A DNA stretch of 60,060 nt. Source: an uncultured Bacteroidales bacterium (GTDB lineage: Bacteria; Bacteroidota; Bacteroidia; Bacteroidales; UBA11471). Shown in pieces: positions 45,751 to 53,303 of the stretch (positions are counted from its first letter, which is position 1; every line of letters starts with the position of its first letter). The position numbers were made by a program, and so were the translations under genes. The stretch lies in assembly GCA_947625885.1 (NCBI GenBank), contig CANQQA010000017.1, positions 1 to 60,060 on the forward strand, in the 5' to 3' direction. The notes below the pieces were generated by a model. The model did no database searches. It had not been told where the DNA came from and saw nothing but the letters and a program-made list of their open reading frames with translations.

Positions 45751-47031
45751 CTATTTGTTTATCGTATGTTTCAGTTCACAAATCGTTTTCAGCAGTTCTA
45801 TTTCGTGCGTGGTGCGCGAAATGGCGGCGGTGGTTTCGTCGGTAATTTTTTGCAGCAGTTCGTCGGTGTCGATGACGCCGTTGCGCAATTTCGACTCCGC
45901 CGCCTCGCGCACCGAGCGGCGCAAGGCGACTATCCGACCGTCGTCGGCAATGACCCTGCGCAGACGGGCTATCTCGCCCTGCTCGCGCGTCAATTGCAAT
46001 TCGTTGTTAAAGAGGAATATATCGCGCTGTATATCCACCGCCTGCCGTGCCGCCTGCAACTTTTCGAGATTGTTTTTCTGCGTATAGAATGCGCCGAAGT
46101 TCCACGACATGCGTACGCCCGCCATGAAATTCCACTGTCCGTCGCGCGACGTCATGCTCTTGAACAGGTCGTAGCCCGGATAGCCGAAAGAGCCTGTGGC
46201 GAAGAGTTTGAACTGCGGCATCGCCGCCGACTTTATCGTCCGTTCGCGAGCCGACAGCCCCGACGAACGGGCGGCAAACATCGCCAGCTCGGGACGTTCC
46301 GAGTCGCGCGCGAGCGGCTCGGCAGCTTCGGGCAGCGGCAGGTCGCCCTCGCCCAACGGCTCGCCGATAAAGAGTTCCAGCATCTGCCGATAGTTGGTGC
46401 GCGCCATTTCCGTCTGGGCGAGCTGCTGTCCGACCGTGAGCAGCTCGGCTTCGAGGGCATCGGCATCGCACGCCATCGCCACGCCGTTGCGCACGAGCGA
46501 GCGCATCTTTTCCAAATTGCTGCGCAGCAAATCGCAGGTGAGGCGTATGCACGCCCGCCGGCCGTCGAGCAGAAGAATGCCGAAATAGAGGTCATCGACC
46601 CTGCCCTCGACGGCATAGAGTTCGACATCGGCAGCCCGCCGCTGTTCGTCGGCATCGGCTTTGGCGATGCGGTGGTCGGCGCGGCTTTTGCCGCCGTCCC
46701 AAATGTTCTGCGACACCTCGATGCCGACATTGTACTGCGTCTTGGCGACGCCCTGCATCGACAGTCCGTACTGCTGCCATATCGCCGTCAAGGCGTCGGG
46801 AAATTTCGCCGTGGCGTTCTGCCACGTCGCCTGTGCCGAGAGCGACACCTGCGGAATCCACGCACGGGCGGCATTCGACAGGTCGTACCCCTCCGTGAGG
46901 GCTACCACGTCGTACTGCCGTATCTCCGGATAGTGTTCCCGCGCCATGCGGCGGCATTCGTCGAGCGTCGGCTGCGCAAACGCCGCTGCCGACACGAGCC
47001 AGCCTATTCCATAAATCAATATACGTTTCAT
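45751..47031 (-). CDS. TolC-family outer membrane efflux channel
   Basis: The 426-residue protein has a signal peptide ending AAAFAQ and two OEP repeats of long amphipathic helices (PTLDECRRMAREHYPEIRQY; later NLEKLQAARQAVDIQRDIFL), characteristic of the trimeric TolC channel. Beta segments such as GNFMAGVRMSWNF-type (NFMAGVRMSWNFGAF) match the membrane barrel. Its start overlaps the TetR stop by 4 bases (ATGA), so regulator and channel are translationally coupled. Confidence 0.93.
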   Translation of the reverse strand: MKRILIYGIGWLVSAAAFAQPTLDECRRMAREHYPEIRQYDVVALTEGYDLSNAARAWIPQVSLSAQATWQNATAKFPDALTAIWQQYGLSMQGVAKTQYNVGIEVSQNIWDGGKSRADHRIAKADADEQRRAADVELYAVEGRVDDLYFGILLLDGRRACIRLTCDLLRSNLEKMRSLVRNGVAMACDADALEAELLTVGQQLAQTEMARTNYRQMLELFIGEPLGEGDLPLPEAAEPLARDSERPELAMFAARSSGLSARERTIKSAAMPQFKLFATGSFGYPGYDLFKSMTSRDGQWNFMAGVRMSWNFGAFYTQKNNLEKLQAARQAVDIQRDIFLFNNELQLTREQGEIARLRRVIADDGRIVALRRSVREAAESKLRNGVIDTDELLQKITDETTAAISRTTHEIELLKTICELKHTINK

Positions 47032-47720
47032 ATCGTATGTTTTTTGATTCTCCGTAAAATAATTTCCACACTCTCCGCCTTGCGCAGAGCAAGGAAGCGG
47101 GCGCGGTCGGCGGCAAAATCGCCGAACACCGATTCGACAAGCGGATAGGCGATGAATACAAAAATATTCACCGACATAAGGTCGAGCACCAGCATACGCA
47201 CGTCGATGCGTTCGGTTTCGCCCCGCGCCGCCGACTCGTCGAGCTGCCGCTGCAATTTGGCGAACAGCGGGGCGGCTATCTTCTCGATATTATGCCGGAC
47301 GAGATTCAAGCGGTCGGGGCGGACGTAAATTTCGTTGATGAAAAAGCGGGGCAAATCGGGATTGGCGACAACGAAATCGAAATGTCGCTCCACGCCGTTG
47401 CGTATGCGGTCGAGCAACGGCAGCCGCTCGTCGCCGAAAGCCGCCAGCAGCATCTTGCCCATCGTCTGCATCTTGGAATCGACGATGCAGTTGAACAGCC
47501 GTTCTTTCGTGCGGAAATAGTAATGCAGCATGGCGTGCGTCACGCCTGCCGCTTCGGCTATCGCCATCGTCCGTGCGCCGTCATAGCCTTTGAGCAGAAA
47601 CTCCCGCTCGGCAGCCTCCAAAATCAACTGCTCTTTCGTCGGCTCCTGCTTATCGTCGGGCATCTGCCACTCGTGCAGCATCTCGGTTTTATCGTCTATT
47701 GTGTCAATTATTTGTTTCAT
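47028..47720 (-). CDS. TetR/AcrR-family regulator of the efflux operon
   Basis: The 230-residue protein has an N-terminal helix-turn-helix of TetR type: ILEAAEREFLLKGYDGARTM, IAEAAGVTHAMLHYYFRTKE, RLFNCIVD. The C-terminal 150 residues form a helical ligand domain (MLVLDLMSVNIFVFIAYPL). As first gene of the operon, with a palindrome in its promoter spacer, it is most simply an autorepressor relieved by an exported compound, like CecR for ybhGFSR in E. coli. The ligand cannot be predicted. Confidence 0.93.
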   Translation of the reverse strand: MKQIIDTIDDKTEMLHEWQMPDDKQEPTKEQLILEAAEREFLLKGYDGARTMAIAEAAGVTHAMLHYYFRTKERLFNCIVDSKMQTMGKMLLAAFGDERLPLLDRIRNGVERHFDFVVANPDLPRFFINEIYVRPDRLNLVRHNIEKIAAPLFAKLQRQLDESAARGETERIDVRMLVLDLMSVNIFVFIAYPLVESVFGDFAADRARFLALRKAESVEIILRRIKKHTI

Positions 47721-47739
47721 AGCGTTTTATCGTTATAAA

Positions 47740-47771
47740 CAAATTTATCTAACAATTTTGTTAAGACAAAA
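47740..47771 (-). promoter_or_regulatory. promoter of the efflux operon with embedded TetR operator candidate
   Basis: Minus-strand TTTTG (47771-47767), exactly 19 nt, TAAATTTG (47747-47740). Inside the spacer lies the inverted repeat TAACAA-TT-TTGTTA (47750-47763). A repressor bound there would block polymerase directly. Confidence 0.65.
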
Positions 47772-48162
47772 GTAAGAGCAAAAATATTCGCGTGCAAATT
47801 TTTTGTGTTAAAATCTTGTAAAAACTTTTTCCGGCGAAAATAGCCGTCGTCGATTCAACCCGACAAGAGGGGCTCATTGCAAACGAATTATCTCCGATTC
47901 CGGAGAGGCGGCATGAAAAAAATGTCATTTGCGGAGAAATGCGGAAGAATTTCGGACGTGGTTTTATTCGCGGAAACTCAATGGCAATCGGATAGGCGGT
48001 GTATTGTGATAATATATTTATTAAATATTTAACAATATTTAATGTATTCTGTATAAAAAAAAGCACTACTTTCGCGATAGATTAATTCGTTGCAAAAGTA
48101 ATGAAAAATGTTTCAAAAACGAGGAAACGAATTTTTTTAGGTTAAGAAAGAGAAAAAGGACG
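47772..48162. other. AT-rich intergenic region upstream of the fimbrial locus
   Basis: These 391 bases between the divergent regulator and fimbrial genes hold no credible gene; a 101-residue minus-strand frame lacks any family resemblance. At 48020-48043 a perfect inverted repeat has 10-bp arms (ATTAAATATT and AATATTTAAT) and a TAAC loop. A weak -7-like TACTTTCG is at 48067-48074, about 90 bases before the DUF3575 gene. Confidence 0.55.
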
Positions 48163-49473
48163 ATGTGCCGGAATCTGAAATATTGGAGCAAGTGGATAGC
48201 GGTTTTCCTGTTGGGGAGCCTCTGGGCGGAGGTATCTGCCGAGAGCGCCGATTCGGTCATGACTTTCCGTTTCGCCAAGAGCATCGACATGTTCTATTCT
48301 CCGTATCTCGACAACGAGCCGGAGCTGGAACGCATGTTGTCGACGGTCGACCGCTGCCGTTCGGAGCTTTCGTCGGGACGCATGTATATATATGTATCTG
48401 CTTATTGCGGCTCCTGTGGTTCGGAGTCTGAAAATTTAGCTGTCGCCCGCGTGCGGGCAAACCGTGTCAAATCCGAGCTGATCACTCGGAAAAGATTGAA
48501 AGAAGAGAATTTCCGGACAACGGTTGCCTCCGCCTCGGACGACAGTTCCGATGTGGTCGTAGTCATTTTCCTTGCCTCCGCCCTATCGCCGGCTGCCGGC
48601 GATAGCGCCGCTGCGCAGGAGCAACCTGCCGATACGACGCAACGCCTTGCCCCCGTGCAGGCAACGCCTGCCGGTGGGGTTGCGCTCGGCGACAGCACCG
48701 CTGCCCCCGCCTCCGCAGGGGCAGCCGGCAGCACACAGATGGCTGCCGTGCCCGGGCAGCCCGACACGATGCGGCTGCTGCCGCCCGCCCCGGAGGCGCC
48801 CGCCCTTGCCGACGGCGGGAACGCGCCGGCAGTGAATGTTTCCGGCAATGAGCCGCCCGCCGCAGCCGGCAGTGCGCCGGTGCGCCCGTCGCGGCAGGCA
48901 GGACCCAAGCCCTACGCGCTGGCGTTGAAGACCAATATGCTCTACGACGTGCTGCTCGTGCCGAACATCGGTCTGGAATTCTGCGCCGGCAAAGGCTGGT
49001 CGGTCGGCGCCAACGTGATGTATGCGTGGTGGAGCCGCGAAAAGAGCGATTTCTTCTGGCGCATATACGGCGGCGAACTCTATGCCCGCAAGTATCTCGG
49101 ACGCCAAGCCGCCGCCAAGCCCTTCACGGGACACCATGTCGGCGTTTACGGAGAGATATTCGACTACGATTTCGAGCTGGGCGGTCGCGGCTACATGGGC
49201 GGCGAGCCGGGCGGCACCCTGTGGGACAAAATGAACTACGCCATGGGCGTGGAGTACGGCTATTCGCTGCCGATAACGCGCGGATTGAGCCTCGATTTCA
49301 CATTAGGCATCGGCTATTGGGGCGGACAATACTGCACCTATGAGCCGCAAGACGGCGAGTACGTATGGCAGGAAACGTGGCAACGGCACTGGTTCGGACC
49401 CACGAAAGCCGAAGTATCGCTCGTGTGGATGTTCGGAGGCGGCATCATCAAGGGAAAAGGAGGAAGACGATGA
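48163..49473 (+). CDS. OmpA-like/DUF3575 outer membrane protein of fimbrial locus
   Basis: The 436-residue protein has a signal peptide (to about VSAES), an N-terminal domain whose VSAYCGSCGSESENLAVARV and RANRVKSELI resemble the OmpA peptidoglycan-binding fold, a low-complexity Ala/Pro/Gly linker (about residues 145-245), and a C-terminal DUF3575 barrel (KPYALALKTNMLYDVLLVPN to LVWMFGGGIIKGKG). DUF3575 genes accompany Mfa-type fimbriae in Bacteroidales. The OmpA-like domain precedes the barrel, the reverse of OmpA. It could anchor fimbrial assembly to the wall. Its stop overlaps the next start (ATGA). Confidence 0.82.
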   Translation: MCRNLKYWSKWIAVFLLGSLWAEVSAESADSVMTFRFAKSIDMFYSPYLDNEPELERMLSTVDRCRSELSSGRMYIYVSAYCGSCGSESENLAVARVRANRVKSELITRKRLKEENFRTTVASASDDSSDVVVVIFLASALSPAAGDSAAAQEQPADTTQRLAPVQATPAGGVALGDSTAAPASAGAAGSTQMAAVPGQPDTMRLLPPAPEAPALADGGNAPAVNVSGNEPPAAAGSAPVRPSRQAGPKPYALALKTNMLYDVLLVPNIGLEFCAGKGWSVGANVMYAWWSREKSDFFWRIYGGELYARKYLGRQAAAKPFTGHHVGVYGEIFDYDFELGGRGYMGGEPGGTLWDKMNYAMGVEYGYSLPITRGLSLDFTLGIGYWGGQYCTYEPQDGEYVWQETWQRHWFGPTKAEVSLVWMFGGGIIKGKGGRR

Positions 49474-50447
49474 AAAAGATGCTCTATATAACGGCGCTTA
49501 CGAGCCTGTTCGTCGCCACATCGTGCGAGCAGAAAGAGTTGTGCATGGACCATTCGCACATCGTGTCCGTGCAGTTGGACTTCGACTGGGCGAAAGCGCC
49601 CGACGCCTCGCCCGCCACCATGTCGCTCTACCTGTTTCCGCGCGAAGGAGGTTCGCCGCTGCGCTACGATGTCGTAGGGCGCGAGGGCGGCACCATTCGC
49701 GTGCCCGCCGGCGAGTACGACGCCATCTGCCTCAACAGCGACACCGAAAACATACTCTACCGCAACACCGAGCGGCAGGAAACCTTCGAAGTCTACACCG
49801 CCACCACCGAAGCCTACCCCGACAACAACCTGCTGAGGATGCGCTCCGGCGGCGACGAGCGGGTAGCCCTCGCCCCCGACCGCCTCTGGTGCGACCATGC
49901 CGAGAGCCTCGACCTCACCGCCGACGTCGCAGCGCCTGCCATCACCCTGCACCCCAAAGAGGCGAACTACACCTTCTCGGTGGAAATCGAGGGCGTAGAA
50001 AACCTGCACAGCGCACGCGGGTTGAGCGCCACCCTATCGGGCATGGCAGCCGGCTACCTGCCGGGCAAAGACGAAGTATCGGTCGAGCGCGTTACCATGC
50101 CCTTCGAAATCAGCGTATCGGGCGAACACACGCTGACGGGCAGCCTGCTCACCTTTTGGGCAGACCCGCGGAGAGAAGGCGAAGAAGGCGAAGGCGGCAC
50201 CGCACCGGCACCCCGGCCCGAAACCAATATCCTGACCATTTACGCCGACGTAAACGAAGACACCCCGTGGCAATACACCTACGACGTGAGCGAGCAGGTA
50301 GCCGCCTCGCAAGCGGCGCCCGAGCAGCCCATCGTCGTCGAAGAGCTGCCCCTGCCCGAACCCGTCGGCGGAGGCGAAGGCGGCGGAGGCTTCCAGCCCA
50401 CCGTCGACGACTGGGGAGAGACGGTAGAAATCGTGGTGCCGATGTAA
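49470..50447 (+). CDS. DUF5119 lipoprotein, fimbrial anchor/assembly component
   Basis: The 325-residue lipoprotein (LFVATSC, Cys19) opens with SHIVSVQLDFDWAKAPDASP and TMSLYLFPREGGSPLRYDV, the DUF5119 pattern, a transthyretin-like beta-sandwich related to fimbrillin tip or anchor proteins. An unusually clear Shine-Dalgarno (aggagg, 49459-49464) precedes the start at 49470. The C-terminus has an acidic Gly/Pro-rich segment (LPLPEPVGGGEGGGGFQP). It is encoded between the DUF3575 protein and two fimbrillins, suggesting a role as anchor or length terminator like Mfa2, which is inference. Confidence 0.83.
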   Translation: MKKMLYITALTSLFVATSCEQKELCMDHSHIVSVQLDFDWAKAPDASPATMSLYLFPREGGSPLRYDVVGREGGTIRVPAGEYDAICLNSDTENILYRNTERQETFEVYTATTEAYPDNNLLRMRSGGDERVALAPDRLWCDHAESLDLTADVAAPAITLHPKEANYTFSVEIEGVENLHSARGLSATLSGMAAGYLPGKDEVSVERVTMPFEISVSGEHTLTGSLLTFWADPRREGEEGEGGTAPAPRPETNILTIYADVNEDTPWQYTYDVSEQVAASQAAPEQPIVVEELPLPEPVGGGEGGGGFQPTVDDWGETVEIVVPM

Positions 50448-50460
50448 CCCGCCGACCGAC

Positions 50461-50550
50461 CGAAAAAACAAAAGCCGGAAAGCCGGAAAACCGGAAACAA
50501 AAACCGGAAAAACCGAAAAAACGGAAACGAAAACAAAAAAACAAACAAAT
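50461..50550 (+). repeat. purine-rich degenerate tandem repeat in fimbrillin leader
   Basis: Between DUF5119 and the first fimbrillin the plus strand is a run of units related to AAACCGGAAA (aaaagccggaaagccgg, aaaaccggaaacaaaaacc and so on), nearly free of T over 90 bases. It is noncoding in the frames of its neighbours and would form an unstructured A-rich leader. Confidence 0.7.
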
Positions 50551-50578
50551 AATTATTAACCCATTAAATCTATTAAAA

Positions 50579-51745
50579 ATGAAAAAGCAACTATTTTGGA
50601 TGATCGGGGCAGCACTTGCCTTGACATCATGCTCCAACGACGAGCAAGTGGCTGTGAATCCCGGCAACGAGATTACTTTCCGCACCACTGTGCCGATGCG
50701 TGCTACTGCAAGCGATATTTATAATGATAAGAGCGGCAAGGAATTGAATGAATTTAATGTAAATGCATGGATTGTTGAGAATGATGATGATGCAGGTGTC
50801 CATCATATTCAAAATGAGACATATGCCAAATCCGGCGACAATTATGAAATAAAGGATAAAGAACCTCACTATTGGGGCGTTGAAGATAAATCTATATGGG
50901 GAGAGGCATATGCGTCAGGTTATTTAGATATAAAGGTTAGTACTGAGGCAAAGGATGTTTATAAGTACACCGTGATTATCCCTGCCAGCGTTGAACAGCA
51001 ACAAGATTTTATTACCGCCCCCATATATAAACTGAAAGAGAATGCTACGTCGGGCATAGGGCTTACATTTAAGCACCAGCTTGCTAAAATAGGAATTAGT
51101 GCGAAAAATGAATCCGAATACGACATTAAGATAAAAGATGTAGTACTCGGACATGTTAAAAACGGCACTATCTTTGAGGTAAAAGTAACAGAATTAGGAG
51201 TAGAAGATAGCGAAAGCACACAGTGGACTACTATGAGTGAGGATGTCAATTATACTTATACAGCAACTACTGCAATAACGTTGAATAAACTAGCAGGCGA
51301 TGCGAAGAATGCCCCAGTGACAAGTCTTTTGAATGCGCAAGAAGCCGATCAACAATTTTTTATGTTGGTTCCGCAAGATATTACCACTACTTGGGAGACC
51401 GGTACTATTGATGAAGATGAAAACGGCGCTTATATTGCTTTGCTGGCTAACATAACACATAATGTTTCAGAAGGTGACCCTCTCATTGTTTTTCCGACAG
51501 GAAGTGATATAGAAAACGACAAAACTGAGGACGGTACAGTATATGGTTGGGTTTGTGTAGCTGTTCCCGCTACAACGTGGGAAGCTAATAAGCAATATAA
51601 CTATCTGCTTACCTTTAAGAACGATGCTGTCGGTTCAAAAAAAGACAAAACGGCTATCTTGACTGCACCGATTAGCTTTACTGCGAAAGTTAGTAACTGG
51701 GATGAGGAGGTGGATGTAAATGCGTTGAATACGCCGACTGAATAA
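50579..51745 (+). CDS. fimbrillin family protein (probable major subunit)
   Basis: The 388-residue lipoprotein (LALTSC, Cys18) matches Mfa-like fimbrillins: EITFRTTVPMRATA after the lipobox, a mid-region GIGLTFKHQLAKIGISAKNE (the conserved HxLAKI element), KQYNYLLTFKNDAVG and a terminal ISFTAKVSNWDEEVDVNA. Fimbrillins are lipidated, exported, proteolytically trimmed and polymerised by donor-strand exchange. Codon usage is clearly richer in A and T than in flanking genes, as seen in variable surface subunits. The ATG at 50579 is the lipoprotein start; a long frame running back to 49340 is a shadow through DUF5119. Confidence 0.87.
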   Translation: MKKQLFWMIGAALALTSCSNDEQVAVNPGNEITFRTTVPMRATASDIYNDKSGKELNEFNVNAWIVENDDDAGVHHIQNETYAKSGDNYEIKDKEPHYWGVEDKSIWGEAYASGYLDIKVSTEAKDVYKYTVIIPASVEQQQDFITAPIYKLKENATSGIGLTFKHQLAKIGISAKNESEYDIKIKDVVLGHVKNGTIFEVKVTELGVEDSESTQWTTMSEDVNYTYTATTAITLNKLAGDAKNAPVTSLLNAQEADQQFFMLVPQDITTTWETGTIDEDENGAYIALLANITHNVSEGDPLIVFPTGSDIENDKTEDGTVYGWVCVAVPATTWEANKQYNYLLTFKNDAVGSKKDKTAILTAPISFTAKVSNWDEEVDVNALNTPTE

Positions 51746-51781
51746 CGCCGAAAAATAGGTCGGGCGGGGTTGGACTGCAAC

Positions 51782-51842
51782 TTCCGCAACCCCCTGCATC
51801 GAGCAGGGAGTTGCGGAGAGCGGGGAGGAGGCGACCCTCCTC
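51782..51842 (+). promoter_or_regulatory. two successive RNA hairpins between the fimbrillin genes
   Basis: Hairpin 1: stem arms at 51786-51797 and 51803-51814 (12 bp with one mismatch, loop ATCGA). Hairpin 2: GAGGAGG at 51825-51831 with CCTCCTC at 51836-51842 (loop CGAC). No T-run follows either. They could set mRNA stability or partial read-through between subunit genes. Confidence 0.6.
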
Positions 51843-51910
51843 TGTCCCCACCCGATCACCAAAATGCCGTGCGCCTCGGCTGCGCCGACAGCACGGAAAA
51901 ACGATAGCAT

Positions 51911-52753
51911 ATGAAGAAGTTTTCGATACGAACAAGCCGGCTGCTTGCCGGCGCCGCTGTGGCGGCAGCAGCCCTGTTTGCCGCCTGCACGGCAGATACG
52001 GAAGACGAGCCGGTAGCAGCAGTGCCGCTGCGCTTCTCGGTGTCGATGCCGGAGAGTTGGAACACCCCCGATGCCGCCCGCTCCGCCGCCGATAAAGCAC
52101 TCCCCACCCGCTCCGACTTCACGGGCAATTCGTTCGGCGTGTTCGCTTACGTAAAGGGAAGTACGAGCGAAGAAAGTCCTATCTTGTATATGAATAATGT
52201 GGAGGTAATAAAACACATGGCGGGCGACGACATCTATTATGCCCCCAAGGAGAATTATTATCTTCGCGGCGGAATGGAAACGATCTTTTTTGCTTATTCC
52301 CCTTATGACGCTGACGTTAAAAATTCGATTACTTGCGATGTTGTCAACCACAATACGAATTGGTTAACTGCTGTTGCTTCTTCTACGACGGACAAGGTTG
52401 ACGGCGGTATAGCGTTGGCATTTTCGCACGCCTGTGCTTCCGTAACACTCACGTCGCACAACGATAACTATTTGAGTAATACGATTGCTTTGTCTGACGT
52501 TTTTACGACGGGAACGCTTGCACCGGCCCCCGCGAAGTCCACGTGGGAATGGACTACCTCTTCTTCTTCGAAAGATGTTCCGATATTTGAGAACCAATCA
52601 CTCTCCAAACAATATTATATGATACCTCAGGAGTTAAATACTCCGAAAGCAACCATGGCTAATACGGGAACATGGGAGCTGATGGAGGGGACGGATGCAC
52701 CACAAAAGTGGGAAAAAAACAAAGCATACACGTACTACTTTGACGGACCATAG
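51911..52753 (+). CDS. fimbrillin family protein (probable minor or tip subunit)
   Basis: The 280-residue lipoprotein (AALFAAC, Cys26) has the Mfa-like pattern: VPLRFSVSMPESWNT, FGVFAYVKGSTSEESPILYM, VEVIKHMAGDDIYYAPKENY, GIALAFSHACASVTLTSHND and a terminal KNKAYTYYFDGP. It is shorter than the preceding subunit and ends where fimbrillins often continue, suggesting a minor subunit. The first 220 bases are GC-rich like the chromosome, while the rest is more AT-rich, giving it a mosaic look. It lies 165 bases after the first subunit, across two hairpins. Confidence 0.83.
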   Translation: MKKFSIRTSRLLAGAAVAAAALFAACTADTEDEPVAAVPLRFSVSMPESWNTPDAARSAADKALPTRSDFTGNSFGVFAYVKGSTSEESPILYMNNVEVIKHMAGDDIYYAPKENYYLRGGMETIFFAYSPYDADVKNSITCDVVNHNTNWLTAVASSTTDKVDGGIALAFSHACASVTLTSHNDNYLSNTIALSDVFTTGTLAPAPAKSTWEWTTSSSSKDVPIFENQSLSKQYYMIPQELNTPKATMANTGTWELMEGTDAPQKWEKNKAYTYYFDGP

Positions 52754-52840
52754 TCCGCAAAATTTTCTGCGAAAAAAGAACGGTTTTGCCGAAAATGCAC
52801 TATATTTGTACACGAATTGAAGCGAAAGAGAGAAAGAATA

Positions 52841-52999
52841 ATGGCAAAACCTATCAAAGAAACGCCGGTGCTTACCGGTAAAGATGCCTCCCGTTTTGAG
52901 GCGGCATCGCAAAAAGTGGTGCCGGCATCGAAAGCAGAACGACGTCGGGCACGACAGGCGTATGATTTCTTTGCGAAGATTGCAAAATTCGATATGTAA
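52841..52999 (+). CDS. small antitoxin-like protein (partner of GNAT-type toxin)
   Basis: The 52-residue basic protein reads MAKPIKETPVLTGKDASRFE, then a charged helical tail ending in RRRARQAYDFFAKIAKFDM. I recall this N-terminus from small Bacteroidota proteins encoded directly before GNAT-family toxins, where it likely acts as antitoxin. The stop overlaps the next ATG (TAATG), as expected for a coupled pair. The neighbouring toxin frame is broken. A -7 box TATATTTG is at 52801-52808. Family assignment rests on memory and context. Confidence 0.6.
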   Translation: MAKPIKETPVLTGKDASRFEAASQKVVPASKAERRRARQAYDFFAKIAKFDM

Positions 53000-53102
53000 T
53001 GAATCTGAATTTCAGACGGCTTGCCCCGACGATACCCTTAAACCGTTCGATTGCGGAGATTCCGACTTGAACGGTTTTTTATTGGAAACCGAAGCCATAT
53101 AA
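52999..53102 (+). pseudogene. frameshifted, truncated GNAT acetyltransferase toxin remnant
   Basis: From the ATG at 52999 the frame reads MNLNFRRLAP, the start of GNAT-type toxins. The family sequence then continues in another frame as DDTLKPFDCGDSDLNGFLLE up to a TAA at 53100-53102. The frame change lies at about 53015-53030. The acetyl-CoA-binding body is missing; a short downstream stretch (PFYRHGF, near 53125) may be a scrap of the C-terminus. The gene is inactive as read. Confidence 0.65.
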
Positions 53103-53213
53103 CCTCCGCCCGCAGCAGAGCCATTTTACCGGCACGGATTTTCCCGATATATATTCCTTAGCGCTCCTCTTATCGAAATTTTTTGCCCCATTCCGTTAAT
53201 TTGTTTGCCAAAA

Positions 53214-53245
53214 TTTTGCATTTTTCATTTTTTCTGCTATCTTTG
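53214..53245 (+). promoter_or_regulatory. predicted Bacteroides-type promoter of the DUF2589 pair
   Basis: TTTTG (53214-53218), exactly 19 nt, TATCTTTG (53238-53245); the first DUF2589 gene starts 58 bases downstream. Confidence 0.7.
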
Positions 53246-53303
53246 CTCTTAATATAAACAAAAGATAACGAAAATAAGAGGATTCTTTATTGAAAATTGA
53301 AGT

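Noticed and set aside
47761-48066. 101-codon minus-strand frame in the gap before the fimbrial locus
   Set aside because: AT-rich, no family resemblance, overlaps the efflux promoter and palindrome; treated as noncoding.
49340-50578. Long frame upstream of and joined to the first fimbrillin
   Set aside because: It runs through DUF5119 in a shadow frame with Arg/His-rich low complexity; the lipoprotein signal peptide at 50579 marks the true start.
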